Source of the DNA: Bacteroidales bacterium UBA4179
Lineage (GTDB): Bacteria > Bacteroidota > Bacteroidia > Bacteroidales > Dysgonomonadaceae
Length of the DNA stretch: 64,000 nt
Assembly (NCBI GenBank): GCA_002381125.1
Contig: DFUT01000043.1
Location: 15,546-79,545, forward strand
Reading direction: 5' to 3'
Positions 34,807 through 43,170 of this stretch are shown piece by piece. Each line of letters opens with the position of its first letter. Position 1 is the first letter of the stretch. Under the pieces are notes generated by a model. It was not told the DNA's origin. It did no database searches and saw only the letters and a program-made list of their open reading frames with translations. The translations under genes were made by a program, and so were the position numbers.

Positions 34807-36093
34807 TCAATATTCAAATCGATCTTTATGAGCCCATAATCCCAAGGCCGGATTGGAAATAAAATAAATTTTATCGCCGTCGGGTAGGGTATTATATCCG
34901 TCTTTTAGCTCATTGAAATGATAATTTTTCATTATGTCATCGATATCGGCCCATTTGAAACCAACACTTTCGATTTCTTCTTTTGACAGGTTTTCGGAAT
35001 CCTTCCCCGGACAGTAAGTGATGGTAAATCGTCCTTCCGACGATCCATGGATTAGATGAGCTGCAGCGCTCAAGTTATTGCGTAGTTCTTCGTTTTCGGA
35101 AACGGCTTTCAGCGTAGCCTCTGTCCCATGATAACCATATTTTCTAATAAGGCGATCAATTTCTTTGTCTTCGCCAAATTCTTTTAAAGCGGGAGCCAAA
35201 ACAATGAGTTCGCCACCATCAGCGATAGCCATGCGGGTGCGATAAATGGATTTATTCCCTAACCATGTGCTTTTAAATTCAGTAGGGTCGAGCCAAACAA
35301 GGACTTTTTTCAGTGGTTCTTCAACCATTTCGAAATTCACTTCAAGAGACAATTTCGCAGCTTCGTCGAATACATCCACATCGTCACCTATAAAAAGGCC
35401 GTAAGTCTGCTGTTTGCCTTCTTTGTTTATACCAACAACCGTCAGTACATAAACGATAGGCAAATGACCTGCAAAGTTTTTTGAGGCATAGTTAAACAGT
35501 TTCCTTACAGGAGTATCCGTACGCCCCATCATGCGTTCCATTCCGTAAACGGCACCTATAAAATGGCTTTTGTTAATTCCTTCAATGCCACCCGTGCCAA
35601 CGAAAATATTCTTGTTGTAATTGGCCATACCAACCACTTCATGTGGAACAACCTGACCAATGGATAGGATGAGATCAAAATCCCTTTCTACTAACAATTT
35701 ATTTACCTGCGCCGGCCAGGAGAAATCCACTTTTCCTTCGGAAACTTCTTTTACGTATTCGGCAGGGACCTCTCCCAATGTGATTACATCATGACGCCAA
35801 TCGTGAACCCGAAACAAATGTCGAGGAGTTTTGCCGAACATGTGCGAAATTTGTTCGTCCGTCATAGGACTGTGAGTGCCCAATGCCGGAAGCACATCTG
35901 TTAGTGCATTTCCATAATACTCCCAAACCATTTCGGTAATTTCACCTGCTCGACTCGGTAAACGAGTATAATCGGGGGGAATAGCAAGGATTTTGTGTTT
36001 TTTTCCTAATTTATCCAATGCTTCGAAGAGACCTTTTTTTAGATCTTCATGCGAGAGATTGTGTTGTGAAGAGCCGTTTTGATAATAGATCAT
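34807..36093 (-). CDS. LarA-like nickel-pincer racemase/epimerase family protein (DUF2088)
   Basis: A 428-residue cytoplasmic protein related to lactate racemase LarA, whose family interconverts 2-hydroxy acids using a nickel-pincer nucleotide. Visible landmarks are IPPDYTRLPSRAGEIT, ALGTHSPMTDEQIS, DWRHDVITLGEVP, GQVVPHEVVGMANYNKNIFVGTGG and INKSHFIGAVYG, whose Lys and His may be the cofactor and acid-base residues. The start at 36093 is preferred over an in-frame ATG at 36135, because the latter lies inside the terminator of the preceding gene. Neighbours handle gluconate-type sugar acids, so a sugar-acid epimerase is more likely than lactate racemase. That is inference. Cofactor-making larB, larC and larE are not in the window. 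Confidence 0.8.
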   Translation of the reverse strand: MIYYQNGSSQHNLSHEDLKKGLFEALDKLGKKHKILAIPPDYTRLPSRAGEITEMVWEYYGNALTDVLPALGTHSPMTDEQISHMFGKTPRHLFRVHDWRHDVITLGEVPAEYVKEVSEGKVDFSWPAQVNKLLVERDFDLILSIGQVVPHEVVGMANYNKNIFVGTGGIEGINKSHFIGAVYGMERMMGRTDTPVRKLFNYASKNFAGHLPIVYVLTVVGINKEGKQQTYGLFIGDDVDVFDEAAKLSLEVNFEMVEEPLKKVLVWLDPTEFKSTWLGNKSIYRTRMAIADGGELIVLAPALKEFGEDKEIDRLIRKYGYHGTEATLKAVSENEELRNNLSAAAHLIHGSSEGRFTITYCPGKDSENLSKEEIESVGFKWADIDDIMKNYHFNELKDGYNTLPDGDKIYFISNPALGLWAHKDRFEY

Positions 36094-36102
36094 TGTTGCC
36101 TG

Positions 36103-36141
36103 AGAATAAAAAACCACAGCATGACTTTCCGTCATGCTGTG
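36103..36141 (-). terminator. Intrinsic terminator between gnd and the LarA-like gene
   Basis: On the minus strand CACAGCATGAC (36141-36131), loop GGAAA and GTCATGCTGTG (36125-36115) form a perfect 11-bp stem followed by GTTTTTTATT. It comes 15 bases past the gnd stop and only about 20 bases before the next gene, so it divides the cluster. Confidence 0.85.
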
Positions 36142-36156
36142 AGTATTTCAAAAAAA

Positions 36157-37611
36157 TTATACCCGGTAAGTGGAAGAAGCCGTATCTCCTCCATGTCCGG
36201 TCCAATTGGTGTGGAAAAATTCGCCGCGAGGCCTGTCTATCCTTTCGTATTGATGTGCACCAAAATAATCGCGTTGAGCTTGTAGAAGATTGGCAGGTAA
36301 TCGCTCGCAGCGGAAACCGTCAAAGTAACATAAAGCCGATGCGAGTGCCGGGATTGGAATACCATTTTCCTGTGCAGTGGTACATACTTTGCGCCAGCTT
36401 TCCTGTGCCGATTGTACGGCATCTTTGAAGAAAGGATCAAGCAGTAGATTCTCGAGAGAAGGATTCTTATCGAATGCTTTTTTTATATCGCCAAGAAATG
36501 CCGACCGAATGATGCAGCCACCGCGCCACATCAATGCAATGCCGCCGTAGTTCAAATTCCAGTTGTATTCTTTGGCTGCCTCTCGCATCAAATCATAACC
36601 TTGTGCGTAGGAAATAATTTTAGCAGCATATAAAGCTTCTTCCAAATCATGAATAAATTGTTGTTTATCGCCTTTGAAGTGGGGTTTTGTACCGAGAATA
36701 GCTTTTGACGCCTTAACGCGCAAGTCTTTTTGAGCCGACAGACAGCGGGAGAATACGGATTCGCCAATTAATGTCAATGGAATACCAAGTTCAAGAGCAG
36801 TAATCACTGTCCATTTTCCCGTACCTTTTTGCCCGGCCGTATCCAGAATTTTTTCCACTAAAGGGGTGCCGTCAGTATCTTTAAATGCCAGGATATCGGC
36901 TGTAATTTCAATCAGATAAGAATTAAGTTTGCCTTCATTCCATTTTTTAAACACCTCGTGCTGTTCATCAGGGGTCATATTTAACAGTTCTTTCATCAGA
37001 TGATATGCCTCGTTAATGATTTGCATATCGCCATATTCAATACCGTTATGTACCATTTTCACGAAATGTCCTGCACCATCTTCACCAACCCAGTCGCAGC
37101 AAGGGGTTCCTTCATCTACTTTGGCAGCTATAGCTTGGAAAATATCTTTCACATGCGGCCATGCGGCAGGAGAACCTCCCGGCATCATGGAGGGTCCGCG
37201 TAATGCACCTTCTTCTCCCCCTGAAACTCCTGTTCCGATATACAGCAACCCTTTACTTTCAATGTATTTGGTACGACGGCGTGTGTCCATAAAGTGACTG
37301 TTCCCTCCGTCAATGATGATATCGCCGGGTTCGAGCAGAGGGATTAGCTTTTCTATAAAATCATCTACCGGTTGCCCGGCTTTTACCATCAACATTACTT
37401 TGCGTGGTCGGCTTAACGAAGCCACCAGTTCTTCAAGGGAATGTGTTCCGATAATATTTTTACCTTTGGCTCTCCCATTGATAAATTCATCCACCTTTGA
37501 GACTGTTCGGTTAAAAACGGCTACTGTAAAGCCTTTGCTTTCCATATTCAGAACTAGATTCTCGCCCATTACAGCGAGACCTATCAATCCGATATCTGCT
37601 AATTTTTTCAT
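36157..37611 (-). CDS. gnd: 6-phosphogluconate dehydrogenase, decarboxylating
   Basis: Oxidises 6-phosphogluconate to ribulose 5-phosphate and CO2. The 484-residue product has the NADP-binding GLAVMGENLVLNMESKGF, AVFNRT, the substrate motif GTGVSGGEEGALRGPSMMPGG and catalytic KMVHNGIEYGDMQ. The C-terminal part contains ERIDRPRGEFFHTNWTGHGG. It is full length. Its place beside kdgK and a sugar-acid dehydrogenase suggests a gluconate/hexuronate catabolic cluster. It is followed by an intrinsic terminator. Confidence 0.95.
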   Translation of the reverse strand: MKKLADIGLIGLAVMGENLVLNMESKGFTVAVFNRTVSKVDEFINGRAKGKNIIGTHSLEELVASLSRPRKVMLMVKAGQPVDDFIEKLIPLLEPGDIIIDGGNSHFMDTRRRTKYIESKGLLYIGTGVSGGEEGALRGPSMMPGGSPAAWPHVKDIFQAIAAKVDEGTPCCDWVGEDGAGHFVKMVHNGIEYGDMQIINEAYHLMKELLNMTPDEQHEVFKKWNEGKLNSYLIEITADILAFKDTDGTPLVEKILDTAGQKGTGKWTVITALELGIPLTLIGESVFSRCLSAQKDLRVKASKAILGTKPHFKGDKQQFIHDLEEALYAAKIISYAQGYDLMREAAKEYNWNLNYGGIALMWRGGCIIRSAFLGDIKKAFDKNPSLENLLLDPFFKDAVQSAQESWRKVCTTAQENGIPIPALASALCYFDGFRCERLPANLLQAQRDYFGAHQYERIDRPRGEFFHTNWTGHGGDTASSTYRV

Positions 37612-37631
37612 ATTTCCAATTTTTATATGGT

Positions 37632-38711
37632 TTATCTTTTTACTCGTGCATTACCTTCCCAGACGTTCCAGATCATTTCTTCGTCAGCAGGTTGAGCATA
37701 ATCGGTGAGGAATGTTGTTGCTAAAGCACCGCTGGCCCATGCAAACCGGATCCATTTTTCAGAAGGCCATTCTTTTAATATGCTGTAAAGTAAACCACCC
37801 ACAAAACCGTCGCCTCCTCCGATGCGATCCATTACATTGATTTTTCTGGGCTTGATGACATGCCAATTGGCATTTTCATAAACAATAGCGCCCCACAGAT
37901 GTTCATTTGCACTGACTACTTCTCTTAGTGTATTGGCAAAAACGGAAACGTTGGCATAGGTTTTTTGTGCATTCTCAATCATTTCTTTAAATGCGTCTAA
38001 CTGAGCTTCAATATCTTCACCTCCCGGTTTAGGCCCTTCAATACCGAGACAAAGTTGAAAATCTTCTTCGTTCCCAATAAGAATATCCGACAACGAAGCA
38101 ATTTCTTTGAAAGTAGCTGCAAGTTCGACTTCACGTCCTTTCCAAAATGAAGCCCGGTAATTGAGATCAAAAGAAATTAACGTGCCGTATTTTTTTGCAA
38201 ATCGGGCAATTTCTAGACAAAAATTACCTGAATCGGGTGAAAGTGCAGCTATAAGACCCGAGAAATGAACAATTTGAACACCTTCCTGACCGAAAATACG
38301 TTCCAGGTCGAAATCTTTTACATGCAATGTTCTTCCTATTTCTCCTGTACGATCATTGTGTACCCGCGGCCCTCGCAATCCAAATCCACTGTCGGCAATG
38401 TTGAATTGATGGCGATAGCCCCATGGACCTCCCTGAGGAACCTCGGGGCCTTCGAAATCCATATTTCTCCGACGAAGATCGGCTTTGATGAATTTGGCAA
38501 TAGGACTGTCTTTCACAAAAGTGGTTAACACTTTTACCGGAAGTCCTAAATATGAAGAAATACTTGCGACATTTGTTTCCGCGCTGGTTGCCTGCATTTC
38601 AAAAAGTGTACTGCAATGTACGGGTTGGGCATTCACCGGAGTAATTCGAACGCCCATACTTGTTGGAACAAGTAGAGAATATTTACAATCTTTTTTCAAC
38701 AATAATGACAT
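37632..38711 (-). CDS. kdgK: 2-dehydro-3-deoxygluconokinase (PfkB family)
   Basis: Phosphorylates KDG to KDPG in Entner-Doudoroff-type and hexuronate breakdown. The 359-residue kinase has PfkB motifs: the N-terminal glycine-rich region is modified (ATSAETNVASISSYLGLPVK), and the catalytic base lies in the second motif DRIGGGDGFVGGLLYS at about residues 292-307. It resembles the Bacteroidales KdgK subgroup of about 340-360 residues. Co-transcribed with the SDR gene upstream (11-base gap) and gnd downstream (20-base gap). Confidence 0.85.
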   Translation of the reverse strand: MSLLLKKDCKYSLLVPTSMGVRITPVNAQPVHCSTLFEMQATSAETNVASISSYLGLPVKVLTTFVKDSPIAKFIKADLRRRNMDFEGPEVPQGGPWGYRHQFNIADSGFGLRGPRVHNDRTGEIGRTLHVKDFDLERIFGQEGVQIVHFSGLIAALSPDSGNFCLEIARFAKKYGTLISFDLNYRASFWKGREVELAATFKEIASLSDILIGNEEDFQLCLGIEGPKPGGEDIEAQLDAFKEMIENAQKTYANVSVFANTLREVVSANEHLWGAIVYENANWHVIKPRKINVMDRIGGGDGFVGGLLYSILKEWPSEKWIRFAWASGALATTFLTDYAQPADEEMIWNVWEGNARVKR

Positions 38712-38722
38712 ATGCTTTATTT

Positions 38723-39535
38723 TTAGAGAGTGAATGCATCAAAACCGCCGTCTACAACAGCAACTGTGCCGGTTACAAATTTGGAGGCATCGCTTACCAA
38801 ATAGTGTAATGTTCCATGTAAATCTTCAGGAACGCCAAAACGTCTGAACGGCGTGTGTTGAATAATGGCTTTTCCTCTTTCTGTATATGAGCCATCGGGA
38901 TTGGTCAAAAGAGTTCGGTTTTGTTCGGTAATGAAGAATCCGGGAGCAATAGCATTTACTCTGAAATTTTCCCCAAACTTTATAGCCAATTCTCCGGCCA
39001 TATATTTGGTGAAATTGGTAACTGCTGCTTTTGCAGCTCCATATCCTACAACTCGTGAAAGAGGTCTGAGAGCAGCTTCAGATGAAATATTGATGATATT
39101 TCCCTGCTTGTTTTCAACCATGATTTTGGCAAAAATAACGGTGGGTATTACTGTGCCCATCAGATTTAAATCTACTACTTTGCGAAAATCGTTCATTTTT
39201 AAGTCAAAAATAGTACCTTCGGGACTGATGATTGCACCCGGCATATTTCCACCTGCTGCGTTTATCAGCACATCCACGCGATCGTATTTTGCTACAATGT
39301 CTTTTGCGTTTTGTTCAAGTATCTCCTCATTGGTAACGTCCGTTTGCAAAAAGATGGCTTCGCCTCCTTTGGATTTGACACGATTAATCAGTTCATCCCC
39401 TTTTTGTTTATTGCGGGCGAGAACGGCTATTTTTGCTCCATGGGCTGCCAGATATTCGACCATTGATGATCCCAGAACGCCGGTACCTCCCGTAATTACT
39501 ATTACTTTGTCTTGAATGTTGAATAATTCGTACAT
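38723..39535 (-). CDS. SDR-family sugar-acid dehydrogenase (mannonate/gluconate type)
   Basis: A 270-residue short-chain dehydrogenase. It has TGGTGVLGSSMVEYLAAHGA for NAD(P) binding, NAAGGN, catalytic Ser in INISSEAAL and Tyr-Lys in YGAAKAAV. PGFFITEQNRTLL follows, as in D-mannonate oxidoreductase-like SDRs of Bacteroidota. It likely interconverts fructuronate and mannonate, or 5-ketogluconate and gluconate; the sequence alone does not decide. First gene of the operon, preceded by a promoter with an operator-like palindrome. Confidence 0.83.
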   Translation of the reverse strand: MYELFNIQDKVIVITGGTGVLGSSMVEYLAAHGAKIAVLARNKQKGDELINRVKSKGGEAIFLQTDVTNEEILEQNAKDIVAKYDRVDVLINAAGGNMPGAIISPEGTIFDLKMNDFRKVVDLNLMGTVIPTVIFAKIMVENKQGNIINISSEAALRPLSRVVGYGAAKAAVTNFTKYMAGELAIKFGENFRVNAIAPGFFITEQNRTLLTNPDGSYTERGKAIIQHTPFRRFGVPEDLHGTLHYLVSDASKFVTGTVAVVDGGFDAFTL

Positions 39536-39614
39536 GATTTTATTTTTTTAGTCGGTTTATTTTTATTGTTCCCACCTTTTTGGTGAGCTAGTATTGAATT
39601 ATCGATGATGTATA

Positions 39615-39630
39615 TTGTGCACGTACACAA
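39615..39630. promoter_or_regulatory. Operator-like 16-bp palindrome at the sugar-acid operon start site
   Basis: TTGTGCACGTACACAA is palindromic at 14 of 16 positions, with one imperfect pair at positions 6 and 11. It has the CG-centred form usual for LacI-family operators. It overlaps the downstream end of the -7 box (39628-39635) and covers the expected transcription start near 39622, a typical repressor position. No regulator gene is in the neighbourhood. Confidence 0.6.
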
Positions 39631-39656
39631 AAGTATAAATATTCTCTATATTACAA
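39628..39656 (-). promoter_or_regulatory. Promoter of the sugar-acid operon
   Basis: On the minus strand TTG at 39656-39654, an 18-base spacer and TACTTTTG at 39635-39628 match the Bacteroidota -33/-7 arrangement. The predicted leader is about 85 bases. The rest of 39657-39841 is AT-rich with no visible gene. Confidence 0.6.
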
Positions 39657-39841
39657 CTATATAAAGTAATAAATATTGTTAAGGAATAAAAAGTCGATTA
39701 TTAATTTCGGGATCATATTTTTCCAGTGAAGAAGTACGTTTTAAATTTTCTCTTTCATTTTTTTGAATCCTGCTAAACTTTTAAGGATTAAAAATATCCA
39801 TGAACTCATTATTTATTGTTAATAGCTTGACTTTGTAAGAA

Positions 39842-39871
39842 TTGGTGAATAATTATTTTTCATTATATTTG
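39842..39871 (+). promoter_or_regulatory. Promoter of the phosphatase-fold lipoprotein gene
   Basis: TTG at 39842-39844, a 19-base spacer and TATATTTG at 39864-39871. An ATG at 39873 falls before the expected start point, which argues for translation from the ATG at 39903. Confidence 0.58.
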
Positions 39872-39902
39872 TATGCTTATTAGCTTTGTAATGGGAGTTA
39901 AA

Positions 39903-40973
39903 ATGCAAAAAATCAGACATATATTTATTATCATACTATTATTGTTATTGCATGCTTGTGCATCAACCGTTCAAATTACCTCGGTTGTTGAGAAGAATAA
40001 AGATGGCGATTTTCTCGTAAAATGGGAAGTCAGTCCGGATCAAGAAGGGAAGATAGATATTTATTCTTCCGCATCAGACAGTTCTTTGGCCGATTTTGTA
40101 CCGGTAAAATCCAGCCGGATTGAAGATCAATTTGCTTTGTTTACTCCTTCGGGTTTTGGTGTCAGGGAGTATTTTCTTTTAAAAACAGCCGGAACCACCT
40201 CAGGAATAGTGGCAAACCGTCTTATTGATATGGATAATATCAAAAATTTTCGGGATATCGGTGGATATTTTAATGTAAATGGCGAACAAGTTCGGTGGGG
40301 GAAAATTTACCGATCGGGTGATTTAAGTAGTGCTAATCTTTTCGATCTTGAAAAGATGAAAAAATTGGAGATAAAAACGGTTATCGATTTTCGGTCGAAA
40401 GAAAATGCCGCCATGCATCCCTATTTGCTTTCTTCCGGTATACGAAAAATTAGCCTTCCTATGTCTATGGGTGAAGATACACTGAATCGAAAAATCGAGG
40501 ACGGAAGTTTTACACGTAGCGATGCCATCCGTTATATGCAGGACATGTACATAGGAATTGTCGAAAATTATAAAAAAGAATTTTCGGAAATGTTCAATAT
40601 TTTATGTGACGAGAACAACTATCCGGTATTGTTGTCGGAAGCGCTAGGCAAAGACAGGGTGGGATTAGCTTCCTATTTTATTCTTTATGTGTTGGGGGTT
40701 CCTCATTATATAATTGAGGAGGATTATTTGCTTTCGAACCAAACTATCGATATAACAAAAGTAGTAGAAAATGCCGAAGGTTTTCCCGAATATATTCAAG
40801 AAGCATTGACAGCTGTTTTAACCGTTGACAGGGCATACTTGAATTATGCGCTTGATCATATTCGTCAAAAATACGGTTCGATTGATAATTATCTCGAAAA
40901 AGAACTTCATGTGACGAATAACAAAAAGAATTTTTTAAGAAAGTATCTTCTATATAATTATAATTCCCAATAA
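39903..40973 (+). CDS. Tyrosine-phosphatase-fold lipoprotein with substituted catalytic cysteine
   Basis: A 356-residue lipoprotein (signal IFIIILLLLLHAC, Cys19). After an Ig-like region of about residues 25-110 comes a tyrosine/dual-specificity phosphatase-like domain, recognised by NFRDIGGYFNVNGEQVRWGKIYRSGDLS and VIDFRSKENA. The P-loop, normally HCxxGKDRTG, reads SEALGKDRVG at residues 245-254. His and the nucleophilic Cys are Ser245 and Glu246, while Gly-Lys-Asp-Arg252 is intact. It is probably a pseudophosphatase that binds but does not cleave phosphotyrosine or phosphoinositides, or uses another mechanism. The promoter position favours this start over the ATG 30 bases upstream. Confidence 0.78.
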   Translation: MQKIRHIFIIILLLLLHACASTVQITSVVEKNKDGDFLVKWEVSPDQEGKIDIYSSASDSSLADFVPVKSSRIEDQFALFTPSGFGVREYFLLKTAGTTSGIVANRLIDMDNIKNFRDIGGYFNVNGEQVRWGKIYRSGDLSSANLFDLEKMKKLEIKTVIDFRSKENAAMHPYLLSSGIRKISLPMSMGEDTLNRKIEDGSFTRSDAIRYMQDMYIGIVENYKKEFSEMFNILCDENNYPVLLSEALGKDRVGLASYFILYVLGVPHYIIEEDYLLSNQTIDITKVVENAEGFPEYIQEALTAVLTVDRAYLNYALDHIRQKYGSIDNYLEKELHVTNNKKNFLRKYLLYNYNSQ

Positions 40974-41105
40974 GAAGGTTTTGTATAAAGAAGCCTAAAA
41001 AACATTTCAATAAAAACTTTGTGGGTAAAGAGGGTTGTTGTAAATAAAGTTTATGTTATAAAAGAGATAGAGATAAATAAATAGATAAAATTAAATAAAG
41101 TTATT

Positions 41106-43004
41106 ATGAAACAAAAGCTTTTGATCAGAGATCTTACGTTAAGAGACGGTCAACAATCTTCTTTTGCAACTCGAATGAATCAATCGCAGATAGACCGTGT
41201 TCTACCTTATTACAAAGATGCGGCATTTTATGCAATGGAAGTGTGGGGTGGGGCTGTTCCTGATGCAGTAATGCGTTATTTGGGCGAAAATCCGTGGGAT
41301 AGATTGAAAAAAATCAGTGAAGCCATAGGTGATTCATCAAAATTGGCAGCACTTTCAAGAGGAAGAAATCTGTTTGGGTATGCTCCTTATCCCGACGAAA
41401 TAATCGATGGTTTCTTTAAAAAGGCCGTGGAATGCGGTTTGGATATCATGCGAATTTTTGATGCCCTCAATGATGTTGACAATATCAAATCGAGTGTGAA
41501 ATCCATAAAGAAATATGGCGGGATGGCCGATTGTGCGGTTTGTTATACCATAGATCCAAAATCCGATGATGAAGCGGAACCGAAAAAAAAGAAGGGAATT
41601 TTCGGAATTTTCGGCAAGAAAAAGAAAGAAGAGGCTCTTAAACACAAGAAAGTGTTTACCGATGAGTATTTTGTAAATAAGGCGAAAGAGATGGCAGCGT
41701 TAGGTGCAGATATCATTACCATCAAAGATATGAGCGGATTGATTACGCCCTCTCGTGTAGCTTCGTTGGTACCTTTATTCAAGCAGCAACTTGATGTTCC
41801 CGTTGATTTTCATACGCATTGTACACCCGGATACGGATTGGCTTCGGTCCTTACTGCAATTATGAAGGGTGTAGACATTGTAGATACCAACATTTGGTAT
41901 TTTGCCGGAGGGCCTGCTGCGCCGGCTATTGAATTGGTCTATATCTTTTGTAAGAAACTGGGAATCGATATCGATGTCAACATGGAAGCAGTAGCTAGAA
42001 TCAACAACGAACTTTATGAGATACGCAAAGAGCTTGCTGCTTATGATACGGTAAAACAATTTCCCAAAAAATTTAATCCTTTGACCGACGCTCTTCCTGC
42101 GAATATTGATAAGGAATTCGACAATGCTATTGAAGCCGTGGAAAAGAATGACGAAAATGCTTTGCTTGATGCATGTCATACCATCGAGGCTTATTTTGGT
42201 TTCCCCAAACCGAATGAACAAGTGAAGAATGCAGAAATCCCCGGTGGCATGTACACCAATATGGTAGCCCAACTGAAAGAACTCAACGAAATGGATATTC
42301 TTGACGATGCGCTGAAATTGATTCCTAGTGTACGGTTGGATGCAGGATTGCCACCATTGGTAACCCCGACGAGTCAAATTATTGGTGTTCAAGCGGTAAG
42401 TTCCGCTATCAATCTCAAGCATGGACGTCCTAAATATCAGAATTCTTCCAATCAATTTATAGCCTTGGTAAAAGGCGAATATGGGAAAACACCTGTTCCA
42501 ATTGATCCCAACTTCAGAAAGCAGATTACAGGCTCTGCGGAAGAAGTTCCTTACGATACCTCCAACTATAAACGGCAGGACAACCCTGTTTTACCCGAAT
42601 TCGGCAATGTTCGTTTGGCTAAAGATGAAAAAGAACAACTTTTGTTGGAGTTGTTCCCTATGGTTGCCGCAACATTCTTGCAAGAGCTGCGCAAAAAAGA
42701 ATATTTGGATGCTCATCCTGAAAAAATTGCAGGGAAGGAAGAGCTTTCTGAGGAAGCCCTCCAATCTCAAAGCGAAGAAAATACAAAACGAGGGAATATT
42801 ATGGCAAGTCCTATGCCTGGGAATATCTTGGAAGTATTGGTAAATGAAGGGGATGAGGTAAAAAGAGGCGATGCGCTCGTAATATTGGAATCTATGAAAA
42901 TGGAAAATGAGATTCCATCGGAATTTTCAGGTAAAGTTGTACGGGTATATGTGAAGAAAGGAGAGAATGTGGGTGCAGAGCAACCGTTGGTAGAAATCGT
43001 TTAA
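41106..43004 (+). CDS. Biotin-dependent oxaloacetate decarboxylase alpha / pyruvate carboxylase B-type subunit
   Basis: Carboxyltransferase with attached biotin carrier, 632 residues. The N-terminal DRE-TIM carboxyltransferase domain begins LLIRDLTLRDGQQSSFATRM and has the metal and substrate motifs ITIKDMSGLITPSR and FHTHCTPGYG. A Lys-rich insert lies at about residues 158-182 (EPKKKKGIFGIFGKKKKEE). The C-terminal biotinyl domain carries the biotin lysine Lys598 in LESMKMENEIP. Neighbouring beta and gamma subunits of a sodium pump are not in the window, so whether it decarboxylates oxaloacetate or carboxylates pyruvate stays open. A good terminator follows. Confidence 0.9.
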   Translation: MKQKLLIRDLTLRDGQQSSFATRMNQSQIDRVLPYYKDAAFYAMEVWGGAVPDAVMRYLGENPWDRLKKISEAIGDSSKLAALSRGRNLFGYAPYPDEIIDGFFKKAVECGLDIMRIFDALNDVDNIKSSVKSIKKYGGMADCAVCYTIDPKSDDEAEPKKKKGIFGIFGKKKKEEALKHKKVFTDEYFVNKAKEMAALGADIITIKDMSGLITPSRVASLVPLFKQQLDVPVDFHTHCTPGYGLASVLTAIMKGVDIVDTNIWYFAGGPAAPAIELVYIFCKKLGIDIDVNMEAVARINNELYEIRKELAAYDTVKQFPKKFNPLTDALPANIDKEFDNAIEAVEKNDENALLDACHTIEAYFGFPKPNEQVKNAEIPGGMYTNMVAQLKELNEMDILDDALKLIPSVRLDAGLPPLVTPTSQIIGVQAVSSAINLKHGRPKYQNSSNQFIALVKGEYGKTPVPIDPNFRKQITGSAEEVPYDTSNYKRQDNPVLPEFGNVRLAKDEKEQLLLELFPMVAATFLQELRKKEYLDAHPEKIAGKEELSEEALQSQSEENTKRGNIMASPMPGNILEVLVNEGDEVKRGDALVILESMKMENEIPSEFSGKVVRVYVKKGENVGAEQPLVEIV

Positions 43005-43027
43005 AAGATAAGTCGTATGAATTTGCT

Positions 43028-43056
43028 AAAACCGGGGATGGATGTCTCCGGTTTTT
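43028..43056 (+). terminator. Intrinsic terminator after the biotin-dependent subunit gene
   Basis: AAAACCGGGGA (43028-43038) pairs with TCTCCGGTTTT (43045-43055) over 11 bp with one G-T pair around TGGATG, followed by T residues. It lies 24 bases past the stop. Confidence 0.85.
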
Positions 43057-43110
43057 ATTAATTCTCAAGAGTAATTTTGCCGTTCTTTAACCCGTTAACA
43101 TTTTATGCGC

Positions 43111-43140
43111 TTTGATTTTATAATTTTTTATGTACATTTG
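43111..43140 (+). promoter_or_regulatory. Promoter of the ECF sigma/anti-sigma pair
   Basis: TTTG at 43111-43114, an 18-base spacer and TACATTTG at 43133-43140 match the housekeeping Bacteroidota promoter. The leader is about 25 bases. Confidence 0.65.
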
Positions 43141-43170
43141 AATTCATATTTTCTCATAAAGAGCAAAAAA

